This document shows positions 1 to 9,848 of a stretch of DNA of 18,426 nt, in pieces (the first letter of the stretch is position 1; each line of letters starts with the position of its first letter). The DNA comes from DASVAL01 sp035649575 (GTDB lineage Bacteria; Planctomycetota; UBA1135; UBA2386). The notes beneath the pieces were generated by a model. The model was not told the origin of the DNA. It worked only from the letters and a program-made list of their open reading frames with translations, and made no database searches. The translations under genes and the position numbers were made by a program. The stretch is from assembly GCA_035649575.1 (NCBI GenBank), contig DASRJH010000028.1:1-18426 (forward strand), read 5' to 3'.

Positions 1-859
1 GGAAGAAGAGATCGGCCAGGAGCTTGGCCGCGTTGATGTTCTTCTCGTCGTGCAGCCACAGCTGGTCCTCGGGGACCTCGCTCGCCTTCACCACCGTGGG
101 CTGGACGCCCTTCATGATGACGGCTTTGCGATCGTCGGGCGGGCCGTACACGAGCGGCTTGCCGTGCGTGAGCTTCAGCTCGTGCTGGACCTTCGACTCC
201 TTCTCGTAGACGACGTTCCACGCGAGGTGGTTGTACACGTTGCAGTTCTGAAGGATCTCGAGAAACGCCGTCCCCTTGTGATGGGCGGCGCGCTTGAGCA
301 TCTCCTCCATGTGCCGGATGTCGCGGTCGACCGTGCGCCCCACGAAGGTGGCGCCGCATCCCAGCGCGAACGAGAGCGGATTCACCGGGCGATCCGTCGA
401 GCCCAGCGGCGTCGACTTCGTGACCTTGCCGAGCTCGCTCGTCGGCGAGTACTGGCCCTTCGTCAGCCCGTAGATCCGGTTGTTGAACATCAGGATCTTC
501 AGGTTCACGTTCCGGCGCAGTGCGTGGATCAGGTGGTTGCCGCCGATCGACATCGAGTCGCCGTCGCCGGTCACGACCCAGACGTCGAGCTGGGGGTTGC
601 TGACCTTGACGCCGGTCGCGATCGCAGGCGCACGGCCGTGGATCGTGTGGAAGCCGAACGTCTCCATGTAGTACGGGAACCGCGAGCTGCACCCGATGCC
701 CGAGATGATCACGGTCTCGTGCAGCTGTTTGCCGAGCTTCGCGAACGCGCCCTGCACGGCGTTGAGGATCGAGTAGTCGCCGCAGCCAGGGCACCACCGC
801 ACTTCCTGGTCGGTCTTGTAGTCCTTCTTCTGCATCACGGGTCGATCGATCGTGCTCAT
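1..859 (-). CDS. korB: 2-oxoglutarate:ferredoxin oxidoreductase, beta subunit (partial, C-terminal end off the left edge)
   Basis: This is the thiamine-diphosphate-binding beta subunit of a 2-oxoacid:ferredoxin oxidoreductase, probably the 2-oxoglutarate enzyme, which makes succinyl-CoA, CO2 and reduced ferredoxin in the cytoplasm. The minus-strand frame is open from ATG at 859 to base 1, giving 286 residues; the stop lies outside the window. Near the N terminus is RWCPGCGDY (about 21-29), followed by GIGCSSR (54-60); these cysteines are typical Fe-S cluster ligands of the family. The ThDP/Mg motif is GDGDSMSIGGNH (98-108), continuing to NNRIYGLTKGQYSPTS. The start is fixed by an ATGA overlap with the korA stop (856-859), so translation is probably coupled. 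Substrate choice is inferred from the fused gamma-alpha partner; a pyruvate or other 2-oxoacid specificity cannot be excluded. Confidence 0.93.
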   Translation of the reverse strand, partial: MSTIDRPVMQKKDYKTDQEVRWCPGCGDYSILNAVQGAFAKLGKQLHETVIISGIGCSSRFPYYMETFGFHTIHGRAPAIATGVKVSNPQLDVWVVTGDGDSMSIGGNHLIHALRRNVNLKILMFNNRIYGLTKGQYSPTSELGKVTKSTPLGSTDRPVNPLSFALGCGATFVGRTVDRDIRHMEEMLKRAAHHKGTAFLEILQNCNVYNHLAWNVVYEKESKVQHELKLTHGKPLVYGPPDDRKAVIMKGVQPTVVKASEVPEDQLWLHDEKNINAAKLLADLFF

Positions 860-2751
860 CGGCGGGCCTTTGGCAGCTCAGCGAGGGCTTGCTGCAGGTA
901 GTTCTGGATGTCGTGGGTCTTGAACGGCTGGCCGTTCACCTGGCTGAAGCACTGCACGTCGATCAGAAACTTCGCGCGCAGCAGCATCGTGAGCTGGCCC
1001 TTGTTCATCTCGGGCAGCACGACCCGCTTGAAGCCGCTCATCAGCGGACCGAGGTCACTCGGCAGCGGGTTCAGGTAGCGCAGGCTTGCGCAGCTGATCT
1101 TGTGCCCCTCCTTCTGGAGTCGCAGCGTCGCGGCCGTGATCGCGCCGCGGGTGCTGCCCCAGCCGAGCACGAGCAGATCGCCCGTGCGAGGGCCGATGGT
1201 CTCGATCGGCGGCAGCCCGTTCGCGATGTTCGCGACCTTCTGCGCGCGCGTGTCGACCATGTGCTGGTGGTTGTCCGCGTCGTAGCAGATGTTGCCGGTG
1301 ACGTCCTGCTTCTCGATACCGCCGATGCGGTGCACGAGGCCCTTCGTTCCGGGCCTTGCCCACGGCCGCGCGAGCGTCTCGGGATTGCGCGCGTAGGGCA
1401 TGAACTTCGTGCCGGGCGCGCCTTCGGGCGCGAACGACACGGCGATCGGCGGCAGCTTGTCGACGTCGGGCAAGAGCCACGGCTCGCTGCCGTTCGCGAT
1501 GTAGCCGTCCGAGAGCACGATCACGGGCACCATGTGCTTCACGGCGATGCGCACGGCCTCGTAGCCGACTTCGAACGCGTCGGCCGGCGTCGACGCCGCG
1601 ATCACGCAGACCGGCGACTCGCCGTTCCTGCCGCAGATCGCCTGCAACAGGTCGGCCTGCTGCGTCTTCGTCGGCATGCCAGTGCTCGGTCCCGCGCGCT
1701 GCACGTTGAGGATCACGAGCGGCAGCTCGGCCATGACCGCGAGCCCGATCGCCTCGGCCTTCAGCGCCATGCCGGGCCCCGAGGTCGACGTGATGCCGAG
1801 GCTGCCCGCGTAGGACGCGCCGATCGCGCTCGTGATCGCCGCGATCTCGTCCTCGGCCTGGAACGTGACGACGCCTAGGTGCTTGTAGCTGCTGAGCTGG
1901 TGCAGGATGTCGGATGCCGGCGTGATCGGGTAGCTGCCGAGGAACAGCTTGAGTCCGGCCTTCTGGCCCGCGGCGACGAGGCCGAGGCACAGGGCCTGGT
2001 TGCCCATGATGTTGCGGTAGGTGCCCGGCTTCATCGGCGCGGGCAGCACGCGGTAGGCCGTCTGGAACACCTCGGTCGTCTCCGCGTACGCGTAGCCGGC
2101 TTTCATCGCGGCGACGTTGGCTTCGACGAGCTCCTGCTTCTTCGCGAACTTCTGCGCCATCGCCTTGATGGTCGGCTCCATGTCGCGGTGATACATCCAG
2201 TAGAGGATGCCGAGCGCGTACATGTTCTTGCAGCGGTCCTTCGCGCGGTTGTCGAGCGTCGAGTGCGCGAGCGCTTCGCGCGTGCGCGCCTCGAGGTCGA
2301 CTTCGATGACGCGGTATCCCGACAGCGTGTCGTCGTTGCGCGGGTCCTTCTCGTACTTGGCCTTCTTGAGGTCGAGCGGCGAGAACGACGCCGTGTTCAG
2401 CAGCAGGATGCCGTCCTTCTTGAGCTCCTTGAGGTGCACCTTGAGCGCTGCCGGGTTCATCGCGACGAGCACGTCGGGGGCGTCGCCCGGAGTGTGGATG
2501 TCGAAGCTCGAGAAGCGCAGCTGGAACGCCGAGACGCCGGGCAGCGTGCCGGCGGGTGCTCTGATCTCGGCCGGGAAGTCGGGGAACGTCGCGATGTCGT
2601 TCCCCATGAGCGCCGTCGTGCGCGTGAACTGATCTCCGGTCAGCTGCATGCCGTCGCCGCTGTCGCCGGCGAAGCGGATGACGACCTGGTCGAGATCCTG
2701 GAGGCCCTTGTCGAGCGCGTGGGTCGTGGAGTTGGGAGTTTGCATCACCAT
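856..2751 (-). CDS. korA: 2-oxoglutarate:ferredoxin oxidoreductase, alpha subunit (gamma-alpha fusion)
   Basis: This is the large subunit of the two-subunit 2-oxoacid:ferredoxin oxidoreductase, working with KorB. The 631-residue protein starts with a gamma-type domain (about 20-200) containing AGDSGDG at 28-34. It continues with the pyrimidine-binding alpha domain (about 245-440), with SYPITPASD, an AEDEIAAI segment, and GPSTGMPTKTQQADL from residue 354. It ends in the C-terminal transketolase-like domain (LVLGWGSTRG to the end). The fused gamma-alpha order and length of about 630 match the KorA of actinobacteria and other aerobes. ATG codons at 2751 and 2745 are both possible; neither has a clear Shine-Dalgarno sequence. 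On the minus strand, TATAGT (2771-2766) lies just upstream and could be a -10 box. The gene is divergent from the VWA gene and overlaps korB by four bases. Confidence 0.95.
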   Translation of the reverse strand: MVMQTPNSTTHALDKGLQDLDQVVIRFAGDSGDGMQLTGDQFTRTTALMGNDIATFPDFPAEIRAPAGTLPGVSAFQLRFSSFDIHTPGDAPDVLVAMNPAALKVHLKELKKDGILLLNTASFSPLDLKKAKYEKDPRNDDTLSGYRVIEVDLEARTREALAHSTLDNRAKDRCKNMYALGILYWMYHRDMEPTIKAMAQKFAKKQELVEANVAAMKAGYAYAETTEVFQTAYRVLPAPMKPGTYRNIMGNQALCLGLVAAGQKAGLKLFLGSYPITPASDILHQLSSYKHLGVVTFQAEDEIAAITSAIGASYAGSLGITSTSGPGMALKAEAIGLAVMAELPLVILNVQRAGPSTGMPTKTQQADLLQAICGRNGESPVCVIAASTPADAFEVGYEAVRIAVKHMVPVIVLSDGYIANGSEPWLLPDVDKLPPIAVSFAPEGAPGTKFMPYARNPETLARPWARPGTKGLVHRIGGIEKQDVTGNICYDADNHQHMVDTRAQKVANIANGLPPIETIGPRTGDLLVLGWGSTRGAITAATLRLQKEGHKISCASLRYLNPLPSDLGPLMSGFKRVVLPEMNKGQLTMLLRAKFLIDVQCFSQVNGQPFKTHDIQNYLQQALAELPKARR

Positions 2752-2915
2752 TGCAGGGACGGCCCACTATAGCCCGGTGCGAAGCCCATACTCCAGGCAC
2801 CTTTCGGCGGCAGCTCGCCCATGCGCCGCACCGGACCGCCGCCGTGCGAGCGTCTTGCTGTAAGGTCTCGGCCGCTCGCGGGTCTCTCGCCCGGAACCTT
2901 CCGACGAGAACGAAC

Positions 2916-4307
2916 ATGCGAACCCACTTTCTTTCCGTTGCTTTCCCGCTGCTGGCCATGGCCTTGGCCTCCAAGCCCGCTGCCCAGGCAGGGCAATCGG
3001 ACTTCGGCCAAGCCCGCCCGCGCGAACTGGCCGAGCTCGGCATCCTGCCGGCCGCTCGCGACGTCGTCGTGCGCGACATCGTCAACTACCATCGCCACCA
3101 ACTGCCGCTGCCGCGCGCCGATCAGGCCGTGGCCCTGGACCTGCGCTTCGACCGCAGCTTCTGCCGCAGCGAGGACACGGTCGTGCTCCAGGTCGGCTAC
3201 ACGACGCAGCCGCAAGGCGACCGCACCTTTGCTCCCGCGTGCTCGGTCGCGCTCGTCGTCGACTGCAGCGGCTCGATGAGCGAACGCGGCAAGATGGACC
3301 AGGTGCGCGCGGGGCTCCGCGAGTTCGCGGCCCGCCTGCGGCCCGACGACGAAGTGGCCCTCGTCGCCTTCTCGACCGAAGCCCGCGTCGTCGTGGGCCT
3401 CCGGCCCTGCCGCGACGGCCGTTGGCTGCAGAGTGCGATCGAGGAGCTGCGGCCCGATGGCAACACGAACCTGCACGCGGGACTCATGCTGGGCCTGCGT
3501 GAACTCGCGGCCGCCGAGGATCGCACGCGCGCGGCGCGCGTCGTGCTGTTGACCGACGGCATCGCCAACACGGGCGTCACCGACCCGGCGCAGATCGTTG
3601 CCGACGCCACAGTGTTCTCGCGCCGGCCGATCGACATCTCGACGATCGGCGTCGGCCAGAACCTCGATGTGCCGCTGCTCGAGAAGCTCGCGCGGGGCAC
3701 GCGCGGCTTGTTCCACTTCGTCGCCGACGCGACCGACGTGCAGAAGGTCTTCGTCAGGGAGCTCGACAGCCTGGTCGCCCCGGCGGCCCGCCGGCCGCAC
3801 CTCGAAGTCACGCTGCCGCGCGGTCTGTGGATCGAGCGCGTGCTGCACGAAGGTGCCCTCGTGCACGAGGACGGATTCGGGCTCGACCTGCCCGACCTCA
3901 ACGCGGGCGCCACGGGCGTCGTCGTCGTCCGCTGCCGCGTCGACCGCGACGCGGTCGAGAGCCTGCGCGCCGACGCCTCGCTCGACTTCAACGCGGCGGC
4001 GACGGGCAGGCCGACCCACGCGGCGGCCCACGCCGAGCTTTCGCTGCGCGCCGAGGGACGGGCTCAGGTCGACCTCGAAGTCCAGAAGAACCACGCGATC
4101 GCCGTGCTCGCCCAGGGCCTGCGCGACATGGCCGAGGCCAGCGAGAACAAGCGCTGGACCGACGCCGACCGGGCCCTGCGGCTCGCGCGCGACGAGGCGC
4201 AGCGCCTCTTCCCGGGCGACGACGCGGACCTGCAGCGCGTGCGCGAGATCGCGGCCGGCCACGCGCGCACGCTGCAGCGCTACGTCGATCGCTTCCGCGA
4301 CTACTAG
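2916..4307 (+). CDS. Secreted VWA-domain protein (YfbK-like)
   Basis: This is a 463-residue exported protein with a von Willebrand factor A domain, expected to bind a protein partner through a metal ion outside the cytoplasm. Residues 1-26 are a signal peptide (MRTHF, then a hydrophobic stretch, then AAQAG). Residues 45-70 (RDIVNYHRHQLPLP) resemble the N-terminal motif of YfbK-type VWA proteins. The VWA domain spans about 111-290, with an intact MIDAS: DCSGS (D116, S118, S120), T184 in DGNTNLHAG, and D214 in LLTDG. A beta-rich segment and a helical tail (ENKRWTDADRALRLAR) follow. I chose ATG 2916 because it begins the signal peptide; the frame is open back to 2751, but that extension is not convincing. 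The kinase gene follows after 8 bases, so the two are probably co-transcribed. The actual ligand is unknown. Confidence 0.9.
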   Translation: MRTHFLSVAFPLLAMALASKPAAQAGQSDFGQARPRELAELGILPAARDVVVRDIVNYHRHQLPLPRADQAVALDLRFDRSFCRSEDTVVLQVGYTTQPQGDRTFAPACSVALVVDCSGSMSERGKMDQVRAGLREFAARLRPDDEVALVAFSTEARVVVGLRPCRDGRWLQSAIEELRPDGNTNLHAGLMLGLRELAAAEDRTRAARVVLLTDGIANTGVTDPAQIVADATVFSRRPIDISTIGVGQNLDVPLLEKLARGTRGLFHFVADATDVQKVFVRELDSLVAPAARRPHLEVTLPRGLWIERVLHEGALVHEDGFGLDLPDLNAGATGVVVVRCRVDRDAVESLRADASLDFNAAATGRPTHAAAHAELSLRAEGRAQVDLEVQKNHAIAVLAQGLRDMAEASENKRWTDADRALRLARDEAQRLFPGDDADLQRVREIAAGHARTLQRYVDRFRDY

Positions 4308-4315
4308 ACCGCTAC

Positions 4316-6677
<2,362 letters not shown>

Positions 6678-6697
<20 letters not shown>

Positions 6698-7247
6698 GCT
6701 CGCACTCGTGCAACGCGCCCAGGCCGGCGACAAGACGGCGTTCGCCGCGCTCGCCGAAGCCCATGGACCGCGCCTCGTGCGTTTCCTGCAGACGATGACC
6801 GGCGACGACCACGTCGCCGAGGACCTGCGCCAGGATGCGTTGCAGCGCGCGTTGACAAGCCTCGCGCAGCTCGCCGATCCAGCTCGCTTCGGCTCGTGGC
6901 TGCTGTCGATCGCCTGCAACCGCTGCCGCAACCACCTGCGCAACGAGCTGCAGCGCGCGCACGCCGGCGACGAAGCGATGGACACCGTCGCCGAAGGCCG
7001 GCGCTCGGCGCTGAGTTCGATCGTGCGCCGCGAAGATGCCGCTCGTCTCGCGCTCGCGATCGACCGCCTGCCGATCCTGCTGCGCGAAGCGTTCGTGTTG
7101 TTCGTGGTCGAAGGGCTGCCTTACACCGAGATCGCCGCGGCGACCGAAGTCGCCGAGGGCACGCTGCAGGTGCGTGTGCACCGCGCCAAGGCTCTGCTGC
7201 GGCAGCAGCTCGGCGATCAGGTCGATACGTGGTGGGTGGCGCGCTGA
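6678..7247 (+). CDS. RNA polymerase sigma factor, sigma-70 family, ECF subfamily
   Basis: This 189-residue ECF-type sigma factor would direct RNA polymerase to a small set of promoters. Region sigma2 spans about 15-92 (TAFAALAEAHGPRLVRFL, then HVAEDLRQDALQRAL with the acidic AED, then FGSWLLSIACNRCRNHLR). Region sigma4 spans about 122-178 (RLPILLREAFVLFVVEGLPYTEIA, then a helix-turn-helix ending VRVHRAKALL). No anti-sigma gene or cupredoxin/zinc-finger partner is next to it; the upstream partner is the membrane kinase, with which it overlaps by 20 bases. This suggests control by the kinase, as is known for some kinase-linked ECF groups, but that is inference. Unlike the Vibrio EcfP type, the acidic sigma2 motif is largely kept. 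The start may be ATG 6678 or GTG 6681. Confidence 0.93.
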
Positions 7248-7316
7248 GAGGGAACTGACGCCACCGACCGTCCGGCAACCCAGGCTCTGCAGTGCATGTG
7301 GTGTTGCGCCACTTCC

Positions 7317-7330
7317 CCGCCGCGCGGCGG
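7317..7330. terminator. GC-rich palindrome between convergent genes
   Basis: CCGCCGCGCGGCGG is a perfect 14-base palindrome about 70 bases after the sigma stop and 88 bases beyond the vapC stop on the other strand. It might end transcription from both sides, but it has no U-run and no loop in the RNA form, so a terminator role is weakly supported. Confidence 0.25.
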
Positions 7331-7417
7331 ACTTCAGTTCCGGCCATCTGGCGCGGCGTCCTCGGCGGCGCGATCCGGACGAAAACGCTCGACTGAGAGC
7401 CTGGCGCGCGTCCCTGC

Positions 7418-7804
7418 TCACCAGAGCAGTGGCACCGGATACCGCGCGATGAGATCGTCGGGCGTGACAATGCTCATTCCGCCGACGATTGCCTGACACA
7501 CGAGGAGGCGATCGAACGGGTCGCGGTGGTGGTCGGGGAGCTTGCCGATCTGGGCGACCGCGTCTTCGTCGATCGGCAGCGCCGCGATGCCGTGGGCCCG
7601 CCGCTGCTCGGCGAGGAACCGCGCCGGGTCGGCCGGGAGCGACAAACGACTGTGCTTCTGCTTGATCGCGCACTCCCAGACCGAGGCGGCACTCAGGAAG
7701 ACCTCGTTCTCGGCCTCCTCGAGGGCCGCGCGCGCGGCAGCCGTGAGCTTCTCCGGTTCGGCGATGAGCCACAGGAACGAACACGTGTCGAGCAGGAGCC
7801 GCAC
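7418..7804 (-). CDS. vapC: PIN-domain ribonuclease toxin, VapC family
   Basis: This 128-residue PIN-domain protein is a probable toxin endoribonuclease that cleaves RNA using Mg2+ held by acidic residues. It begins with RLLLDTCSFLW (Asp6) and contains SAASVWECAIK (Glu44), DPFDRLLVCQA (Asp98) and TPDDLI (Asp116/117), the full acidic set of the family. The length is normal. The start is taken as GTG at 7804, one base after the antitoxin TGA (TGACGTG), which leaves the PIN fold complete; the frame is open further upstream, but only through the antitoxin gene. Antitoxin and toxin are thus in the usual order and probably one transcript. The sequence resembles the subgroup often paired with Phd/YefM antitoxins. 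The RNA target cannot be read from the sequence. Confidence 0.9.
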   Translation of the reverse strand: MRLLLDTCSFLWLIAEPEKLTAAARAALEEAENEVFLSAASVWECAIKQKHSRLSLPADPARFLAEQRRAHGIAALPIDEDAVAQIGKLPDHHRDPFDRLLVCQAIVGGMSIVTPDDLIARYPVPLLW

Positions 7805-7805
7805 G

Positions 7806-8045
7806 TCAACGGCCCTCGAAGCCTGCAGCAACGTCGTCGGGCAGGGGCTCGAAGAAGGCTGCAGGCACCGTGAACTTCCCGCGCGCGAGGCCGAAGCGGC
7901 GCGGGCCTTCGCTCGAGTCAGGAAGGCGCCGAACCTCGGCGATGGCGACGTTGCGCCGGCAGATGAGCAGCCGGTCACCTGGGGCCAGGTCGTCGAGATG
8001 TTTGCTGAGGTTGGTCTTCATGTCGTGGATGTTGACTCGAAACAT
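7806..8045 (-). CDS. Antitoxin, Phd/YefM family, partner of VapC
   Basis: This 79-residue protein has the N-terminal pattern of Phd/YefM antitoxins: VNIHDMKTNLSKHLDDL, then a GDRLLICRRNVAIAEVR stretch like the usual 'G..v.I.r.g.p.A.l' strand pair. Its C terminus (FFEPLPDDVAAGFEGR) matches the toxin-wrapping tail common in antitoxins of PIN toxins. It should bind its own promoter through the N-terminal part and neutralise VapC through the C-terminal part. ATG 8045 is chosen because the family pattern begins two residues later; the frame is open to 8210, but that extension is low in family resemblance and crosses the probable promoter. It ends one base before the GTG of vapC. Confidence 0.85.
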   Translation of the reverse strand: MFRVNIHDMKTNLSKHLDDLAPGDRLLICRRNVAIAEVRRLPDSSEGPRRFGLARGKFTVPAAFFEPLPDDVAAGFEGR

Positions 8046-8051
8046 GATCGT

Positions 8052-8067
8052 ATACTCGACCAAGTAT
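8052..8067. promoter_or_regulatory. Candidate toxin-antitoxin promoter/operator dyad
   Basis: ATACT and AGTAT form an inverted repeat with a 6-base spacer, 7 bases upstream of the antitoxin start, within one of the few AT-rich stretches in the window (about 8041-8080). The same stretch contains TATAC and TACGAT strings that could serve as a -10 box on the minus strand. Position and symmetry fit autoregulation by the Phd-type antitoxin. No binding data are available. Confidence 0.4.
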
Positions 8068-8264
8068 CGGCTAAGAGTAAAGCCCCGTCGGCGAGGACTC
8101 CGTAAGTACATGTTTCGCAGTCCCCAACAACCGTCGTCATCGGGGGATCTACGAAGTGCTTCAAGCGCGCCGGCGCCCAGGCTCCGCGGTTCAGGCGGTA
8201 CCGGCCTCACGGACTAGTGGGAGTCTGAGCTGCCCTTCCGGCGGGAAATCCGGGCGCTCGTGGG

Positions 8265-8546
8265 ATGGAGCTGTCGGACGACGGCAGCGCGTGGGCGTGT
8301 GCCGTGCAGGAAGGCGAACAGTGGTTCGTCGTGACGCCGAGTGACCGCGGCGCGCCGTTCCCGCTGATCACGCGACGCGTGCTGGCGCCCCCGGATCATT
8401 GCTCGCCGTCTGCACGCGCGAAGGTCGCAAATGGTCCGGGACTCTCGATGGCCAACCGCTCGGCGCGACGTACGAGGACCTGCGCGAGGTGTTGCTGCTG
8501 GGCAAGAAGGGTGGTGCCGTGTTCAGCGCGATCGATGCCCACAGGC
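8265..8546 (+). pseudogene. Frameshifted remnant of a beta-propeller-like repeat protein
   Basis: Two consecutive repeat units of the 'DG..a.av..g..W.v..dG..g..yd.v' kind can be read, but in different frames. The first (LSDDGSAWACAVQEGEQWFV, then APFPLITRRVLAPP) is in the frame of 8265; the second (LLAVCTREGRKWSGTLDGQP, then LGATYEDLREVLLLGK and AVFSAID) is in the frame of 8399. One extra C in the C5 run at 8388-8392 would join them as LAPPGSLLAVC. A stop in frame at 8226 and loss of similarity after about 8546 show that both ends are missing. It is therefore a decayed fragment, or a frameshift in the assembly inside an already truncated gene. The rest of the 8046-8648 gap has no gene I can support. 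Confidence 0.5.
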
Positions 8547-8648
8547 AGCCGGCAGCGACCCGGCCATCCCTGCTGTATCCTCGGACCGGGGCGTTCGCGG
8601 CGACCTCGGAACCACGCTCCCACCGCCGCGTTGGCGCGCCGCCCTGTC

Positions 8649-9602
8649 ATGCAACCCGCATCCCTGCTGGCGTCCGCGTTCCTCCTCTTCATGGCGCTGC
8701 CCGCCCAGACCGTTGACGAGCTCGTCGCGAGGCTCGCCAAGGCCGAGTCGCTCGACGACGAGGCGATCGGCATCGCCGGCACGAAGTCCGAGACCTTCCG
8801 GACCTACGAGCAACTGCGCGACCGCGCGACGCGCGAGCAGCTCACGAAGCTGCTCGATCACGATTCCGCGATCGTGCGTGGCTACGCGTTCCGGGCGCTC
8901 GCCGACCGCAGCGAAGAAGTCGACTGGCCGGCACTGCTAGCTCTGCGCGCGGCCGACACCGCGAAGGTGATCACGTTCAGGGGCTGCGAGCGCATCGAGT
9001 GCATGTTCGGCGACGCCGTGATCGAACTCGCGCGTGACCGCAAACTGCTGACGGACGAGCAATGGCTCGACCTCGCCGAACTGCTCGTCAAGCAGAAGAG
9101 CCAGCTCGACGCGCGCAACTGGGCGCTGCGCAACCTGAAGTTCCGCGACGGCATGCTGCACACGCTGCGCGCGCTGGCGGCCGGCGGCGACGGCGCGGCC
9201 CACGTGGCACTCGCGCGCTTCCGGATCGCGAAGGACCTGCCGCTGCTGACCGCGTGGCTGTCGCGGCCCGGCGCCTTCGACGACACGACGGCCTTCCTCG
9301 CCGCGCAGCAGTTTCCCGATGCGAGCCTGCTGCCCGCGCTGATCGCGCTCGAGCCGAGCGCACGCGCCAAGATCGCCGAGGGCCTGCCGCACCGGCTGCG
9401 CGAGTGGTTCGGCGCGTTCGCCGCGCAGCGCACCGCCGGCGCCACGGCGTTCCTCGTGCGGTTCCTGCAGCAGACGCCGCCAGAGGAGCGGGTGCGGCAC
9501 CGGCAGATCGTCGAACTGCTGCGGGAGATCGTCGCCCCGGCAGGCGGCGAGGCGGTGCTTGCACCGCTGCGCGAGGAGCTCGCGAAGCACACGAGGAAGT
9601 GA
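8649..9602 (+). CDS. Secreted helical-repeat protein of unknown function
   Basis: This 317-residue protein has a signal peptide (MQPASLLASAFLLFMALPAQ, cleavage near residue 20) and a mature part made almost entirely of predicted helices. Segments such as LTKLLDHDSAIVRGYAFRAL and LPLLTAWLSRPGAFDDTTAF have the spacing of HEAT-like repeats, so it is probably an alpha-solenoid acting outside the cytoplasm, as a scaffold or binding protein. One Cys pair (GCERIEC) is present. I do not recognise a catalytic motif. ATG 8649 is chosen because it begins the signal peptide; the frame extends back to 8265, but that part is the repeat-protein remnant. No Shine-Dalgarno sequence is evident. A hairpin follows directly after the stop, so the gene is probably transcribed alone. 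Confidence 0.75.
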   Translation: MQPASLLASAFLLFMALPAQTVDELVARLAKAESLDDEAIGIAGTKSETFRTYEQLRDRATREQLTKLLDHDSAIVRGYAFRALADRSEEVDWPALLALRAADTAKVITFRGCERIECMFGDAVIELARDRKLLTDEQWLDLAELLVKQKSQLDARNWALRNLKFRDGMLHTLRALAAGGDGAAHVALARFRIAKDLPLLTAWLSRPGAFDDTTAFLAAQQFPDASLLPALIALEPSARAKIAEGLPHRLREWFGAFAAQRTAGATAFLVRFLQQTPPEERVRHRQIVELLREIVAPAGGEAVLAPLREELAKHTRK

Positions 9603-9604
9603 CG

Positions 9605-9624
9605 CCGGCACGCGTCGGTGCCGG
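9605..9624 (+). terminator. Hairpin after the helical-repeat gene
   Basis: CCGGCAC and GTGCCGG form a perfect 7-bp stem with a 6-base loop, two bases after the stop at 9602; one G-T pair could extend it. There is no U-run, but the position fits a transcription end or an mRNA-stabilising hairpin. Confidence 0.5.
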
Positions 9625-9848
9625 TCACGTGGGACGGGGGCGCCTCGCGCGACGGAAGAACGGGAAGCGACGGATGTCTGCCATGATCAGGAAGCTCCTG
9701 AGATGCGCCCGCGACGATCAAGTCGAACCTGGTGGCTCGTGCGCTGACATCGTGCTTGCCGCGCGTCCGCGCTTCCTCGATAACGCGCGCTTCCACTTCT
9801 GGCGATTGGCTTCCAACCGCTGACTCGCTGGCCAGGCCGCCGACCACT

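Noticed and set aside
1055..3085. A 676-residue minus-strand open frame overlapping korA in another frame
   Set aside because: Arg/His-rich low-complexity translation with no family features; korA explains the region.
7251..7341. 8-base inverted repeats GGAACTGA / TCAGTTCC 75 bases apart, like ends of a tiny mobile element
   Set aside because: No target duplication was seen, the repeats are short, and one overlaps normal spacer after the sigma stop; chance is likely.
8046..8210. N-terminal extension of the antitoxin frame
   Set aside because: It crosses the AT-rich promoter-like patch and lacks family similarity; the Phd pattern begins right after ATG 8045.
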